Of a DNA stretch of 13,562 nucleotides, positions 13,488-13,562 are shown piece by piece. Numbering within the stretch: the first letter of the stretch is position 1; each line of letters begins with the position of its first letter. Origin of the DNA: JAQVWU01 sp964628455 (GTDB taxonomy: Bacteria; Bacillota; Clostridia; Oscillospirales; CAG-272); the NCBI GenBank assembly GCA_964628455.1, contig CAZVPD010000104.1, positions 1 to 13,562 of the forward strand, in the 5' to 3' direction. Position numbers and translations under genes: made by a program. The notes beneath the pieces are model-generated. The model was not told where the DNA came from. It made no database searches and worked only from the letters and a program-made list of their open reading frames with translations.

Positions 13488-13562
13488 AAATAGACCTTTT
13501 ATTCTATCATATATAGTGATATAGTATTCCACCTTGTGCTATATAATAACTTGGGTTTGTAA
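13488..13562. other. AT-rich segment of foreign composition at the right edge
   Basis: About 27% GC by hand count, against roughly 50% elsewhere. It contains a perfect 7-bp inverted repeat (TATATAG at 13510-13516, CTATATA at 13539-13545) and TATCA/TGATA at 13505-13509/13517-13521. No gene can be read in 75 bp. It may be the end of an inserted element or an unrelated intergenic sequence; no transposase or known terminal repeat is recognised. Confidence 0.4.

Overview
The window (about 50% GC, with GC-rich third codon positions) looks like chromosomal DNA of an uncultured anaerobic Bacillota, most likely a gut- or rumen-type Clostridia. The reasons are near-consensus sigma-A promoters (TTGACA-17/18-TATAAT), strong GGAGG ribosome binding sites, a TTG start, two lipoprotein solute-binding proteins with Ser/Thr/Ala-rich linkers, intrinsic terminators, and a gene mix (BadF-type kinase, UroD-like methyltransferase, Gfo/Idh/MocA oxidoreductase, AraC regulator) typical of carbohydrate-responsive accessory loci there. 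The taxonomic call is inference; there is no rRNA or marker gene. No tRNA, rRNA, CRISPR array or complete mobile element was seen.

Layout. 1-39 may be the last codons of a gene entering from the left. 40-464 has no convincing gene but ends in a perfect 10+10 bp inverted repeat directly upstream of a strong promoter. 465-2174 is a monocistronic unit: promoter, structured 150-nt leader, Gfo/Idh/MocA oxidoreductase, terminator. A solute-binding lipoprotein (2199-3680, minus) faces it with its own promoter. After a gene-free stretch rich in inverted repeats (3764-4001) comes a tocopherol-cyclase-like protein (4081-4881, plus), which converges on an amidohydrolase (4932-5726, minus) across an AU-rich terminator. 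Divergent from the amidohydrolase is a UroD/corrinoid-methyltransferase-like protein (5899-7005, plus), closed by a strong bidirectional terminator.

11937-7148 (minus) is a four-gene operon: BadF/BadG-type sugar kinase, an intact DegT/DnrJ/EryC1/StrS aminotransferase, a second DegT homologue that has lost the PLP lysine and the PLP-pairing aspartate, and a second solute-binding lipoprotein starting with TTG. It is transcribed divergently from an AraC-family regulator (12151-13056, plus) whose last codons overlap a neutral-ceramidase-like gene. That gene stops after 144 codons; a terminator-like hairpin lies in its last codons and AT-rich DNA of different composition follows to the window edge.

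How the genes may work together (inference): the AraC protein probably senses a small carbohydrate-like ligand and controls the kinase/aminotransferase/lipoprotein operon and its own transcript. The lipoproteins would capture ligand outside the cell, but no permease or ATPase is encoded here. Kinase, aminotransferase and oxidoreductase are compatible with making or breaking down an amino- or keto-sugar. The most unusual item is the intact-plus-degenerate DegT pair, which could form a heteromeric enzyme with a non-catalytic partner.
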